Positions 35,584 through 45,078 of a stretch of DNA of 64,000 bases are shown one piece after another. The stretch comes from an uncultured Clostridia bacterium (GTDB lineage Bacteria > Bacillota > Clostridia > Oscillospirales > Ruminococcaceae), in assembly GCA_947589355.1 (NCBI GenBank), contig CANPZC010000005.1:1-64000 (forward strand). Reading direction: 5' to 3'. Both the position numbers and the translations under genes were made by a program. The notes under the pieces were generated by a model. It saw nothing but the letters and a program-made list of their open reading frames with translations. It searched no databases and was not told the origin of the DNA. The stretch's first letter is position 1; each line of letters starts with the position of its first letter.

Positions 35584-36746
35584 GGATTTTTTCTTTTTGC
35601 CGCCGCTGAGCCGAAGCCGTAAGCCAGCGGTATGCCGAGGGCGAATATAATGAGGAAGAACGGGTACGCCCCAAGCCCCGTTTTATCCGATAGCAGACCG
35701 AAAACGGGCGGCATAAGCATACTGCCCAGATACGCGCTTGCCATTTGCAGACCTATCACCCCTTGCGAGTTCTCTCTGCCGAAGTTGTCGGGCGTGGCGT
35801 GGGTTATCGCAGGGTACACGGGTGCGCAGCCCAGCCCCGTTATAACAAGCCCCGAAAGCGCGAAAATATCCGTCGGCAAGGGCAGCATTATCATAACTAT
35901 GCCTGCCGCCATTACCGCACTGCCGGTGAAAATCATCTTTGTATCGCCAAGCTTTGCTGATACAAAGCCGCTTACAAATCTACCGACGGTTATGCCTATA
36001 TAGAAAAGCGATGCGAACATTGCCGCGGTCTCGGCGTTTATGCCCCTGTGGTCTGTAAGATAGGTGCTTGCCCACAGCCCTGCCGATGTTTCGGCGGCGC
36101 AGTAGCAGAAAAACGAGATAAGCACAAGCGGCACGCCCTTAATTTTCAGCATTGAAAATATACCGCCGCGCGTACTCTTTTGTGTATTCTCTTCGCCCTC
36201 TCTGCCTTTCCACAGCGGCAGACTTATCAGCAGCAGCGCGGTCAGAATTATCTGCAAAACGCAAACGCTTCTGTAGCCGCTCCTCCAGCCCATACCGCGC
36301 GACAGGCAAAAACTCATTATATACGGCGCAACGCTGGTTCCGACGCCCCAGAAGCAGTGCAGCCAGTTCATATGCCGCGAAGAATAATGCAGCGCGACGT
36401 AGTTGTTCAGTGCGGCATCAACAGCCCCTGCGCCCAGCCCGTAAGGTACTGCCATTATGCACAGCATAGCCATATTTCGCGATACCGAAAACCCAAACAG
36501 CGCAGCCGCTGTAAGAGCCACACTGAAAGCAGTCACCTTGCCTGCACCGAGCTTTTTTGTAAGCCTGTCAGACATCAGGCTTGAAACTATAGTTCCTGCC
36601 GAAATTATCATGGAAAGCGTTCCTGCGAACGATGTGGGCGCGTTTATATCAAGCCGCATGGTAGGCCACGCCGCCCCGAGTATAGAATCGGGCAGACCGA
36701 GGCTTATAAACGACATATATATAACAGCCAGCAAAAATGAGAACAT
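35580..36746 (-). CDS. MFS transporter (sugar-transporter-like)
   Basis: A 388-residue major facilitator protein with about 12 hydrophobic segments. It has the motif-A-like SDRLTKKLGAGK loop and the N-terminal pattern YMSFISLGLPDSILGAAWP. The NWLHCFWGVGTSVAPY segment resembles the FucP/GlcP-type sugar permease branch. A sugar or sugar-like substrate is likely but not proven. AAAGGAAG lies 9 bp before the ATG, with a consensus promoter just upstream. It ends inside the promoter of the alaS leader. Confidence 0.82.
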   Translation of the reverse strand: MFSFLLAVIYMSFISLGLPDSILGAAWPTMRLDINAPTSFAGTLSMIISAGTIVSSLMSDRLTKKLGAGKVTAFSVALTAAALFGFSVSRNMAMLCIMAVPYGLGAGAVDAALNNYVALHYSSRHMNWLHCFWGVGTSVAPYIMSFCLSRGMGWRSGYRSVCVLQIILTALLLISLPLWKGREGEENTQKSTRGGIFSMLKIKGVPLVLISFFCYCAAETSAGLWASTYLTDHRGINAETAAMFASLFYIGITVGRFVSGFVSAKLGDTKMIFTGSAVMAAGIVMIMLPLPTDIFALSGLVITGLGCAPVYPAITHATPDNFGRENSQGVIGLQMASAYLGSMLMPPVFGLLSDKTGLGAYPFFLIIFALGIPLAYGFGSAAAKRKNP

Positions 36747-36778
36747 AGGCTTCTTCCTTTACATTTTCGTACTTAAAG

Positions 36779-36807
36779 ATTATATAATATTGCATACGTT
36801 TTGTCAA
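36779..36807 (-). promoter_or_regulatory. Promoter of the MFS sugar-transporter-like gene
   Basis: TTGACA, 17 bp, TATAAT on the minus strand, about 33 bp before the start. It is back-to-back with the promoter of the AlkD-like gene. Confidence 0.92.
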
Positions 36808-36814
36808 GCCTGCA

Positions 36815-36843
36815 TTGACATAAAAGCGGCGGTATGGTATACT
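36815..36843 (+). promoter_or_regulatory. Promoter of the AlkD-like gene
   Basis: TTGACA, 17 bp, TATACT. The predicted start of transcription (about 36850) is only 4-10 nt before the likely start codon, so the mRNA is almost leaderless. Confidence 0.85.
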
Positions 36844-36859
36844 TGTTTTGGTGATGATC

Positions 36860-37570
36860 ATGAACGATATAAATTCTGAAATACTTTCCCTGCTCTTTGA
36901 AAGCGCCGATGAAAGCTACCGCGATTTTCAAATTCCCACTATCCCCACAGTTTCCAAAGAAAACATAATAGGCGTGCGCTTTCCGAAAATACGCGCTCTT
37001 GCAAAAGAGCTTAGCTCACGCAGCGACATTGACGTTTTTCTTAAAAATGTGCCGCACAGATACTACGATGAAAACAACCTGCACGCCGCCCTGATAGCTC
37101 TCACCAAAGACTTTGACAAGTGCGTTTTGCAGGTGGAGCAGTTTTTGCCGTACATAGACAACTGGGCGACCTGCGACACGCTCTCTCCGAAAATGTTCGC
37201 AAAGCAGCCGCAAAAGCTTTTGCCATACATTGACAAGTGGCTGCTGTCCGATAAAGTGTACACAATACGCTTTGGGGTAAATATGCTTATGAAGCACTTT
37301 CTGGGTGAGCGTTTTGAAAGCGTGTACACCGACAAAGTTTCTGCCATACGCCATGACGATTACTATGTAAAAATGTCGGTCGCGTGGTATTTTGCAACGG
37401 CTCTTACAAAGCAGTATGACATCGCTGTAACATACATTGAAAATCACGCGCTGGACACATGGACACACAACAAATCTATACAAAAAGCCATAGAGAGCCG
37501 ACAAATAGATGATAACAAAAAGGCGTATCTTCGCAGCCTGAAAATAAGCAATAAAAAGAGCCGCAACTAA
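36860..37570 (+). CDS. DNA alkylation repair protein (AlkD-like HEAT-repeat glycosylase)
   Basis: A 236-residue all-helical protein of the DNA_alkylation/AlkD family, which excises bulky alkylated bases. GVRFPKIRALAKEL near the N-terminus, YIDNWATCDTLSPK and WLLSDKVYTIRFGVNML match the family's helical repeats and its Trp/Asp active-site region. Starts at TTG 36848, ATG 36854 and ATG 36860 are all possible. GGTGA lies 5 bp before the last, and the promoter leaves little room for anything earlier. The stop codon lies in the loop of the shared terminator. Confidence 0.85.
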   Translation: MNDINSEILSLLFESADESYRDFQIPTIPTVSKENIIGVRFPKIRALAKELSSRSDIDVFLKNVPHRYYDENNLHAALIALTKDFDKCVLQVEQFLPYIDNWATCDTLSPKMFAKQPQKLLPYIDKWLLSDKVYTIRFGVNMLMKHFLGERFESVYTDKVSAIRHDDYYVKMSVAWYFATALTKQYDIAVTYIENHALDTWTHNKSIQKAIESRQIDDNKKAYLRSLKISNKKSRN

Positions 37571-37583
37571 CTGCGGCTTTTTT
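37553..37583. terminator. Bidirectional terminator shared by the AlkD-like gene and the V-ATPase operon
   Basis: AGCCGCA-ACTAAC-TGCGGCT forms a 7-bp stem with A and T tracts on its two sides. The stop codons of both converging genes (TAA at 37568-37570, TAG at 37567-37569 on the minus strand) sit in the loop. Confidence 0.9.
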
Positions 37584-38181
37584 GCGCTTTGATAACCTTG
37601 AGCCGCGAAAACTCCTCGCGCTCTTTTTCTTCAAGCGAATCGGCAATAAACTTTACCGTATGCTCGCTGTCGGGGATTATAATATTTTTCAGCGCGTTTG
37701 CCCTGCGCTGGGTCTTCTTTATGGCGATCGCAAGCCTGTAAACGCTGTTTTCGACCTGCGCCAGCGTTGCGGTTATCTCTTTCACCTTGCAAAACGCTAT
37801 ATAAGCCTTGTCAAGCTGCGAATTTGTATACGAAAGGCTGTAAGACATCTGCGGCTGAGCCTGCGCTATCTCAACGCATGGCAACTGCACGCCCATAACG
37901 TTTTTGTAGCTTATCTCAAAGCTGTTGTCAACGGGCATTCTTTCGGCAACGGGCGATACAACACCCATGGTTATGTTCGCAAGCTGCAAAGCCTCATAGG
38001 CATCGCCGTAGACCTGCTCTATCGTTCCGCGAAGCCTCTCTGCGCTGTCAATAAGCGACATGAGTTCGCGTATAAGTATGTTGCGCTTTCTGTCTAAAAG
38101 CTCATAGCCGAGCTTTGCAAGTGAAAGCGTTTTTTTGGTGTTTATAAGGTTGCCTTTGGTGGCAAACACCTGCCCTGCCAT
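37567..38181 (-). CDS. atpD: V/A-type ATPase subunit D (central stalk)
   Basis: Rotor shaft of the V/A-type ATPase. A 204-residue helical protein starting GQVFATKGNLINTKKTLSLAKLGYELLDRKR, the ATP-synt_D signature, with long N- and C-terminal helices for the coiled coil. AGGAGG lies 7-8 bp before the ATG. It is the last gene of the operon. Its stop lies inside the shared terminator. Confidence 0.96.
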   Translation of the reverse strand: MAGQVFATKGNLINTKKTLSLAKLGYELLDRKRNILIRELMSLIDSAERLRGTIEQVYGDAYEALQLANITMGVVSPVAERMPVDNSFEISYKNVMGVQLPCVEIAQAQPQMSYSLSYTNSQLDKAYIAFCKVKEITATLAQVENSVYRLAIAIKKTQRRANALKNIIIPDSEHTVKFIADSLEEKEREEFSRLKVIKAQKSRS

Positions 38182-38196
38182 AAGCCTTTCCTCCTG

Positions 38197-38409
38197 TCAT
38201 TTAAAAGTATACGCCATTATGATCCATATGCCTGCCCAAACAAGCGCCGCAACAGCTGCAATTACAAGCCAGAAGACAGTTGCTCTCTTGCGCAGTTTTT
38301 CGGTATCTTCGTTTTTCTGTGCCTTTTTACTAACGCCGCGTATCTTGCCAAGCAGCATATTTAAAAGTATTATGCCTGCTATCGGCACTATAAGGTACAG
38401 ATATTTCAT
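38197..38409 (-). CDS. Small membrane protein inside the V-ATPase operon
   Basis: A 70-residue protein with two membrane helices (about residues 4-20 and 45-66) joined by a basic, charged loop ([22 protein letters not shown]). It is not recognised as a standard ATPase subunit. The start codon overlaps the atpB stop (ATGA) and GGAGGG lies about 5 bp upstream. atpD follows within 16 bp. The strict coupling suggests a role in ATPase assembly or the membrane sector, which is inference only. Confidence 0.75.
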   Translation of the reverse strand: MKYLYLIVPIAGIILLNMLLGKIRGVSKKAQKNEDTEKLRKRATVFWLVIAAVAALVWAGIWIIMAYTFK

Positions 38410-39812
38410 GCCTGCCCTCCGAACGCTTCTTTAGCCTTTTCGGGCGAGTAGTATTTCTTTATATGCTCATCGTCAACACGCTCGAGCTCGGACTTCGGCA
38501 GCGTAGAAAGCAGCAGCCAGCCGAGGTCTAACGTCTGATCTATGGTGCGATCCTCGTCAAACGACTGCGACAGAAAATGCTTTTCAAAAAGCTTACCGAA
38601 GCCTAAATAGTCTTTGTCCGTCTGCGAAAGTTCTTCCTCACCTATAACAGATGCCAGCGCCCTTGCGTCCTGCACTTTTGCATACGATGCGAACAGCTGA
38701 TTTGACAGCATAGAGTGATCTTCCCTTGTGAAGCCCTCGCCTATGCCGTCTTTCATAAGTCTTGAAAGCGACGGCAGCACCGAAACCGGCGGATACACGC
38801 CCGTCTGGTCAAGTCCTCTGTCTAAAACTATCTGACCCTCTGTTATATATCCCGTAAGGTCGGGAACGGGGTGGGTTATGTCATCGTTTGGCATGGTAAG
38901 TATGGGTATCTGCGTTACAGAACCTTGCGCACCCTTTATTATGCCAGCTCTTTCGTAAAGCGATGCAAAGTCAGAATACAGATAGCCCGGGAAGCCTTTT
39001 CTGCCGGGGATCTCGCCCTTAGAAGACGAAAATTCTCTGACTGCCTCTGCATATGAAGTCATATCGGTAAGTATCACAAGTATGTGCATATTGTGCTCAA
39101 ACGCCAGATATTCGGCAGCAGTAAGAGCGCACCTCGGGGTGAGTATCCTCTCTATTATCGGGTCGTTTGAAAGGTTAAGAAACATAACCGTCCTCTGCAA
39201 TGCGCCCGACTCCTCAAAACTGCGCTTAAAGTAGTCGGCAACGTCATTTTTAACGCCCATTGCGCCGAACACCACGGCAAAGTCCTTGCCGCTCTCGTCT
39301 GCAATTTTAGCCTGCTTTACTATCTGCACCGCAAGCTTGTTATGTGAAAGTCCCGAGCCCGAAAATATCGGCAGCTTCTGACCTCTTATCAATGTTGCCA
39401 AGGCATCTATAGAAGAAATGCCCGTGTTTATATAGTTTCTCGGGTATGTTCTGTAAACGGGGTTGAGCGGCTTGCCGTTTATATCGGCGTACTTTTCCGC
39501 GAGAATGTTTCCCAGCCCGTCAATAGGCTTGCCTGCGCCGCTGAATATCCTGCCGAGCATTTCGGTAGACAGCGCAAGCTCCATAGGCTTGCCCTCAAAC
39601 TGCGTTTCGGTATTTTCAAGAGAAAGTCCGCTTGTGCCCTCAAACACCTGCAAAACAGCCTTGTCCTCGCTTACCTCTACAACTCTTGCAAGTCTCTGCG
39701 TGCCGTCGTCAAGCTTTATTTTTGCCATTTCGTCATAGCCTATGCCCGAAACGCCCTCCAGCGCCACGAGCGGCCCGTTTATCTGACTCAGACCTATATA
39801 TTTTACAGTCAT
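38406..39812 (-). CDS. atpB: V/A-type ATPase subunit B
   Basis: Non-catalytic nucleotide-binding-like subunit of the V1/A1 hexamer. A 468-residue protein with the beta-barrel N-terminus ([16 protein letters not shown]). [16 protein letters not shown] replaces the Walker A loop, as expected for B. The [26 protein letters not shown] segment is typical. AAAGGAG lies 8 bp before the ATG. It lies 21 bp after atpA and overlaps the next small gene by 4 bp. Confidence 0.97.
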   Translation of the reverse strand: MTVKYIGLSQINGPLVALEGVSGIGYDEMAKIKLDDGTQRLARVVEVSEDKAVLQVFEGTSGLSLENTETQFEGKPMELALSTEMLGRIFSGAGKPIDGLGNILAEKYADINGKPLNPVYRTYPRNYINTGISSIDALATLIRGQKLPIFSGSGLSHNKLAVQIVKQAKIADESGKDFAVVFGAMGVKNDVADYFKRSFEESGALQRTVMFLNLSNDPIIERILTPRCALTAAEYLAFEHNMHILVILTDMTSYAEAVREFSSSKGEIPGRKGFPGYLYSDFASLYERAGIIKGAQGSVTQIPILTMPNDDITHPVPDLTGYITEGQIVLDRGLDQTGVYPPVSVLPSLSRLMKDGIGEGFTREDHSMLSNQLFASYAKVQDARALASVIGEEELSQTDKDYLGFGKLFEKHFLSQSFDEDRTIDQTLDLGWLLLSTLPKSELERVDDEHIKKYYSPEKAKEAFGGQA

Positions 39813-39833
39813 TGTAAACGCTCCTTTCGGCTG

Positions 39834-41618
39834 TCAGACAGAAGTTCTCAGCCTGTCAAAGGTCTGCACCATATCTCTCTGATATTCATCGAACATCTCG
39901 GGCTTGTCGTTGGGTATATCGTACTTGACTTTTATAAGCTTTTCAAACCAGCCCGTCGCCGTAATATCCGCAACGCTTATACCACTTGCAACAGCCTCTT
40001 TCGCAAGGCTGTACAAAAGAAGAATGGTCTTCATCATAAGGTACTGCTTTTTCAGCGGCACAAAAGTATCGTCGGGGTGGTATGCATTCTGCTGCAAAAA
40101 GCCTACCCTTACAACTCTTGCCGTTTCTATAAGCACTTTCTGATCGTCGGGAAGAATATCCGAGCCCATGAGCTTTACTATCTCCATAAGGTTGGTTTCT
40201 TCTACCAGAATATTAGAAAGCTGCTGACGTGCGCTCATAAAGTCGGGCGCGATGTTCGTGTTGTAATACTCTGCAAGGTCATCAGAGTATTCCGAATAGC
40301 TGAGATTCCAGTTTATAGCAGGGTAATGCCTTGCATACGCCAGCGACTTGTCAAGCGCCCAGAAGCAGCGCACAAATCTTTTGGTGTTCTGCGTTACGGG
40401 TTCCGAGAAGTCAGAGCCCTGCGGAGATACCGCGCCTATTACGGTAACCGAGCCTTCCTTTCCGCAAAGAGCCTTTACATAACCTGCTCTCTCGTAAAAC
40501 TGCGAAAGCCTTGACGGCAGATATGCAGGGAAACCCTCCTCGGCAGGCATTTCTTCAAGTCTGCCCGAAATTTCTCTCAAAGCTTCCGCCCAGCGCGAGG
40601 TGGAATCTGCCATTATCGCGGTGTGGTAGCCCATATCCCTGTAGTATTCCGCCAAAGTTATACCCGTGTAAATAGATGCCTCTCTTGCCGCAACAGGCAT
40701 ATTCGAGGTATTCGCAATATGAATGGTTCTCTCTGTAAGAGGTCTGTTGGTCTTCGGGTCGATAAGCTCCGAAAACTCCTCCAAAACCTGAGTCATCTCG
40801 TTGCCGCGCTCGCCGCAGCCGATGTACACGATTATATCAGCATCGCACCATTTTGCCAGCTGATGCTGCGTCATCGTCTTTCCCGTGCCAAAGCCCCCGG
40901 GTATTGCAGCCGCGCCGCCCTTTGCAACGGGTACTACGGTATCTATTATCCTCTGACCCGTAATAAGCGGCATATTTGCAGGCAGCCTCTCGGCTACCGG
41001 TCTGGCAGTTCTTATAGGCCACTTCTGGCACAGCGTCAAAACCGTTTCTTTGCCGCCTACTTCTATCTTTACCACCGTATCATTGACCTTATACTTGCCG
41101 TTTGGCGCGGCATAAGTCACTTTACCCTCTTTTATGTTTGGTGTAAGCATACACTTGTGGGTTATAAGCGGCGTTTCGGGGCAGGTGGCGTATATTTCGC
41201 CTGCGTGAAGCACATCGCCGACCTTTACGCATACCGTAACATCATATTCCTTTTCGGTATCTATCGGTGCGACCGCAATGCCGTCTTCTATGAAAGCGCC
41301 TTTTCCGTCTGCTCCCATAGCTGCAAGAGGTCTTTGTATGCCGTCAAATATGTTTGATATTATCCCGGGCCCCAGCGTAACTTCCATAGGCGCGCCCGTG
41401 CTTTCAACCGGTTCGCCGGGCATAAGACCGCCTGTGCCCTCATACACCTGTATCGTGGTAAAATCGGCGCTCACGCCTATCACCTCGCCGATAAGGCGCT
41501 TTTTGCCCACATACACCATTTCCATCATCTGAAAGTCCTTTGTGTCTTTCACTTTCACAACAGGCCCGTTGACGGAATATATACTGTTCGTTTTTACATC
41601 TGCATTTACAGTGTTCAA
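39834..41618 (-). CDS. atpA: V/A-type ATPase catalytic subunit A
   Basis: Catalytic subunit. Walker A is GGFGTGKT (the family more often has GPFGSGKT), Walker B is around [16 protein letters not shown], and the V/A-specific insertion lies at about residues 115-190. The size is normal. Start choice: the track GTG at 41627 directly follows GGA, leaving no spacer, while the in-frame TTG at 41618 has GGAG 8 bp upstream and is preferred; the two differ by three residues. It follows atpE closely. Confidence 0.95.
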   Translation of the reverse strand: MNTVNADVKTNSIYSVNGPVVKVKDTKDFQMMEMVYVGKKRLIGEVIGVSADFTTIQVYEGTGGLMPGEPVESTGAPMEVTLGPGIISNIFDGIQRPLAAMGADGKGAFIEDGIAVAPIDTEKEYDVTVCVKVGDVLHAGEIYATCPETPLITHKCMLTPNIKEGKVTYAAPNGKYKVNDTVVKIEVGGKETVLTLCQKWPIRTARPVAERLPANMPLITGQRIIDTVVPVAKGGAAAIPGGFGTGKTMTQHQLAKWCDADIIVYIGCGERGNEMTQVLEEFSELIDPKTNRPLTERTIHIANTSNMPVAAREASIYTGITLAEYYRDMGYHTAIMADSTSRWAEALREISGRLEEMPAEEGFPAYLPSRLSQFYERAGYVKALCGKEGSVTVIGAVSPQGSDFSEPVTQNTKRFVRCFWALDKSLAYARHYPAINWNLSYSEYSDDLAEYYNTNIAPDFMSARQQLSNILVEETNLMEIVKLMGSDILPDDQKVLIETARVVRVGFLQQNAYHPDDTFVPLKKQYLMMKTILLLYSLAKEAVASGISVADITATGWFEKLIKVKYDIPNDKPEMFDEYQRDMVQTFDRLRTSV

Positions 41619-41636
41619 CGTTTTCACTCCAATCGG

Positions 41637-42233
41637 CTATACTTTCAGACTGCTGTCTGCAATATCGGAAAAATTCTCCGCCTGCTTTATAAGCGCCGCG
41701 TCAAGCGTGCCGTCGCATATGACACCCACATTTGCAGGCTTTATCTTCACTCCGCCCAAAGCTATGGTGTCATCGCAGGTTATCTTCACGCTTCTGGGCA
41801 GGTCTTCAAAAAGCTCTGCCCTTTGCATATCGGCAGCAGATACGCGCACCTCGGCGTTTTCAATGTCGTAGCTTTTTTTATACTCGCTTATGCATCTGCT
41901 GATATATTCTTTGTATTCTTTTGTATTGCGAAACTCTTTCAGCTTTTCTCTTACGCCGTCAAACAGCTTTTCGGTAAGCATATTTCTGTGCATCAGAATA
42001 TCTTTCTGCATCTGAGAGCGCAGCGCGGCAGTCTGCTTTGCATACTTTGAAGCTATCGCAGTCTTTTCGCTTTCTATTGACTTTTGGGCATCAGCATAGT
42101 ATTTGTCGCTTGCCTCTAAAACTATCCTGCTGCTTTCATTTTCAGCATCGCTTACAAGCTTGTCGGCTTTCAGCTTTGTTTCGCTCAGTATAGACTCACG
42201 CATCATGGCAAGTTTTTCTTCAGCATTTATCAT
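41637..42233 (-). CDS. atpE: V/A-type ATPase subunit E (peripheral stalk)
   Basis: Peripheral stalk subunit of 198 aa. A long charged N-terminal helix (about residues 1-100, rich in Glu, Lys and Ala) leads to a C-terminal alpha/beta head with the GGVKIKPANVGVICDGTLDAAL pattern of vATP-synt_E. GGGAG lies 8 bp before the ATG. It should pair with the coiled-coil G/H-type subunit encoded first in the operon. Confidence 0.93.
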   Translation of the reverse strand: MINAEEKLAMMRESILSETKLKADKLVSDAENESSRIVLEASDKYYADAQKSIESEKTAIASKYAKQTAALRSQMQKDILMHRNMLTEKLFDGVREKLKEFRNTKEYKEYISRCISEYKKSYDIENAEVRVSAADMQRAELFEDLPRSVKITCDDTIALGGVKIKPANVGVICDGTLDAALIKQAENFSDIADSSLKV

Positions 42234-42252
42234 ATTATCACTCCCGGAAACG

Positions 42253-42561
42253 TTACAGCCTTATACCCACCGCGTCTGCAACATATTTTGATATTGTGCC
42301 CGAAATATTCGCAGAGGCGTGTCTGTCGGGTATCTCGACTATAAGCGGATATGCGCGGTTAAGCTTTGTTTCATACACATCGTCACGGCAAAGGTCGATG
42401 ATCTTTGTGGTCATAAGCACCACCGCCACCGAGCTGTCGTCCATAGCCTTTTCAAGCTCTTTTTTTACGTCTCCGGCAGTATGCACCACAACGCCCTCTA
42501 TACCGGCAAGGCGCATACCCATCTGCGTATCCGTATTGTCGCTTATAAGATAGGCTTTCAT
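42253..42561 (-). CDS. atpF: V/A-type ATPase subunit F
   Basis: Small rotor-associated regulatory subunit, 102 aa, Rossmann-like. It starts MKAYLISDNTDTQMGMRLAGI and contains VAVVLMTTKIIDLCRD and YPLIVEIPD, as in ATP-synt_F. AGGAGG lies about 8 bp before the ATG. It lies between the proteolipid and E genes. Confidence 0.94.
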   Translation of the reverse strand: MKAYLISDNTDTQMGMRLAGIEGVVVHTAGDVKKELEKAMDDSSVAVVLMTTKIIDLCRDDVYETKLNRAYPLIVEIPDRHASANISGTISKYVADAVGIRL

Positions 42562-42583
42562 AGCTTTTCCTCCTGCTAAAATA

Positions 42584-43030
42584 TCAGCCCAGACCGTTTA
42601 TTATAAGTATCGAGATAAGCAGTCCGTACAGCGCGATACCCTCGCCAAGAACGACGAATATCAGCGACTTTACGAACGATTTCGGGTCTTCCGCAACCGC
42701 GCCTATAGCAGCCGATGCGCCCGAACCTACCGCAATGCCTGCGCCTATACAGGAAAGACCCGTTGTAAGACCTGCACCGAAATAACCTATGCCTGCGCCG
42801 AGGGAAATCACAGCGTTCACTGCCTCTCCCACAGCTGTTTCAGCCTCCGCGGCATAAACGAACTGACCGAACGGGAATATAACAGCCAGCAGCATAACGC
42901 CGAAAAACGTGCAGAGATTTGCAATAAATGCTCCCTTAGGGCTCTTGCCCTTTTTCGCCTTGATGACCGCCGGTACTACAGGCGCGCATATAAGCAAAAG
43001 ACAAACAAGCGGTAAAATAAGTATCATCAT
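42584..43030 (-). CDS. atpK: V/A-type ATPase proteolipid subunit K
   Basis: Membrane rotor subunit of 148 aa. An extra N-terminal hydrophobic hairpin (about residues 2-24 and 36-60) precedes the canonical c-subunit hairpin. In the canonical part, GAGIGYFGAGLTTGLSCIGAGIAVG is the first helix and VLGEGIALYGLLISILI the second, with the single ion-carrying Glu. A loop with AEDPK joins them. Whether it moves Na+ or H+ cannot be settled by eye. GGAGG lies 7 bp before the ATG. Confidence 0.93.
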   Translation of the reverse strand: MMILILPLVCLLLICAPVVPAVIKAKKGKSPKGAFIANLCTFFGVMLLAVIFPFGQFVYAAEAETAVGEAVNAVISLGAGIGYFGAGLTTGLSCIGAGIAVGSGASAAIGAVAEDPKSFVKSLIFVVLGEGIALYGLLISILIINGLG

Positions 43031-43068
43031 AATAAAACCTCCAAAAAGCTATATATTTTTAACTTTGA

Positions 43069-45030
43069 TCATTCACTGTCGGTCGAGAGCGCCGCCCCAA
43101 CGGGCTCAAACGGTATGCCGTCGCCCTCATAAAAACGTGAGAACACCTCGTAAAATTCCAGACGGATAAGCTGTATCGCGACAATCATGCCCTCCATAGC
43201 CATAACGAACGCGTTGCCCACAACAAGCACTATCGGCTGCGCTGCGGCTGAAAAACCGTCCATAAGCGTCATAACAACAAGCATCATGCCTGCGTGGCAG
43301 AGAACAAATCCGCCTACCCTTAAAAACGACAGCGTATTTGAAACGTAGCTTAGCAAAAACTCAAACATCTCAAAAAAGTTCTCAACAATAAAGTTGCCTA
43401 TGCCGCCCTCCTCGGGGTCTTCAGAAAGCTGCCAGCGTTTGTATTTTGCCGCTATAGAGAAAGGCACGCGGCAGAATATGCACACAAGCGGTATCACTAT
43501 CAAAAATATTACATACATCGGCGTTGTAAGTGAAAAGCCTGCTATTCTGCCGACCAGCGCCGCAGCCACAGATGAATAGAAAATAATTCCCGCTATGCCG
43601 TTGCACCCGAATATCGCTTTTTCATAGTCGTGCTGCTTAAAGCCGGTTATTATATTAAGTATCATAGACATCAGTATTATAGCCACGCCTATTGCTACCG
43701 CGCTTATCAGTATGAACGTCGTCTGGTCGAATATCTCCAGCGGTTTTTTGCCCCAGCCTATCGCCTCGTAAACGGGGTCGAGAAAATCTTCAAACCCGAA
43801 GAACGACCCGTACATAAATCCGAAGAACATACTTGAAAGTCCGCACCTTGTAAGCAGACCGCCGTATTTGTTTTTAAGTTTAAGGCTCATGAACAGCCCT
43901 GCCAGAAATACTACAAAGCCTTGTCCCAGATCGCCGAACATTATACCGAACAAAAGAGTAAAGCTAAGCGCCACGAACAGCGTGGGGTTTATGCCGTTGT
44001 ATACCGGCACGCCGTACATCTCTACTACAGATATATAAGGTCTTGAAAACCAGCCGTTTTTAAGCTTTGTCGGCGGCGTTAAGTCGGGCTCTGAGTCGGC
44101 AGGAAGAATAGTTACCGAAACGCTCCTTATCTTTCCGACTTTCTTTTTGAAATCCTCCGATGCGCTCTTTGGCACGAACCCTTTCAGGAAGAACTTTCCG
44201 TTTACTTCTGCGGCATTTTTTCTAAGCCCGAATATGTTCTCCCTCATCGCCAGCTGATCGTAAACTTTCAGCATTTCCTCGCGCCGCTCTTTTGAAAGCG
44301 AAGATAGCTCCTCGTCTATCTGCTCTGCCCTGAGCGATCGGCGGTTGACAGCATCGTTGAGCTGCTCAAGAGCCTTTTCGGGCGTACCCTGTATATAAGG
44401 CGATACCGTTACCGGCTCGAAGTAAAGCGTCTGGAATATCTCATCTATAATAGCCTTGTCCTTGTTCGCGCAGAAGTACATTCCCCAGTAAAACTGCTTG
44501 TCTTTGTCAAACGGTATAAAGAAGAACACTTCGTCGTAATATTCAAGCTTGCTGTAGCTGTCAATAGGAAGCTTGCCAAGTTTAAGATGGATATACTCGC
44601 AGCTGAACACCTGCTCAAAGTTGGCGTTCATGCCTTTTAAGTGGTTCAGCTGTTTTATAGCCGCTCCCTTTTCGGAAATTTCCTTGTAACATTCGCGCTT
44701 TTCGTCTATCAGCGAGCCCAGCTGCTTTTCCAAGCCCGAGACATATCGCTCAAAGTCGTAAAGCGTTTTGTAGTCTGATTCCGAGTAGTCTGCCTCAAGC
44801 TTTGATGCCGCATCGATATTCAGCTTCCTGCAAAGCTCTCCGAATCTCCTCAAAGTGTTTGTATAGGGGTTTTCCTCCGAGAGCAGTTTAAGCTCCGTTC
44901 TGCCCTCCGCTCCCCTTGTAACGGCAGGTTCTATGTGAAAGCAGCCGCTCTCACAGCACTTAGTCAGCGTGTTGTCCAGCTGCGACATATCACCGACAAT
45001 GTTTACAAGGGTCATCTTTTCTATTCCCAT
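43069..45030 (-). CDS. atpI: V/A-type ATPase subunit I (a subunit)
   Basis: Stator subunit of 653 aa that forms the ion half-channels. The cytoplasmic N-terminal half (about residues 1-330) has coiled-coil arms. The C-terminal half has about eight membrane helices, starting near NPTLFVALSFTLLFGIMFGDLGQG and including SNTLSFLRVGGFVLCHAGM, which contains the essential Arg in helix 7. GGGAG lies 9 bp before the ATG. It follows atpC by about 48 bp. Confidence 0.95.
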   Translation of the reverse strand: MGIEKMTLVNIVGDMSQLDNTLTKCCESGCFHIEPAVTRGAEGRTELKLLSEENPYTNTLRRFGELCRKLNIDAASKLEADYSESDYKTLYDFERYVSGLEKQLGSLIDEKRECYKEISEKGAAIKQLNHLKGMNANFEQVFSCEYIHLKLGKLPIDSYSKLEYYDEVFFFIPFDKDKQFYWGMYFCANKDKAIIDEIFQTLYFEPVTVSPYIQGTPEKALEQLNDAVNRRSLRAEQIDEELSSLSKERREEMLKVYDQLAMRENIFGLRKNAAEVNGKFFLKGFVPKSASEDFKKKVGKIRSVSVTILPADSEPDLTPPTKLKNGWFSRPYISVVEMYGVPVYNGINPTLFVALSFTLLFGIMFGDLGQGFVVFLAGLFMSLKLKNKYGGLLTRCGLSSMFFGFMYGSFFGFEDFLDPVYEAIGWGKKPLEIFDQTTFILISAVAIGVAIILMSMILNIITGFKQHDYEKAIFGCNGIAGIIFYSSVAAALVGRIAGFSLTTPMYVIFLIVIPLVCIFCRVPFSIAAKYKRWQLSEDPEEGGIGNFIVENFFEMFEFLLSYVSNTLSFLRVGGFVLCHAGMMLVVMTLMDGFSAAAQPIVLVVGNAFVMAMEGMIVAIQLIRLEFYEVFSRFYEGDGIPFEPVGAALSTDSE

Positions 45031-45078
45031 ATACCTCTCACTCCCTTTCAGGTATCAGTATATTTTAATATTTTATTA

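Noticed and set aside
40623-41357. A 244-aa plus-strand ORF opposite atpA
   Set aside because: Shadow frame of a strongly conserved catalytic subunit, rich in Arg, Tyr and Cys.
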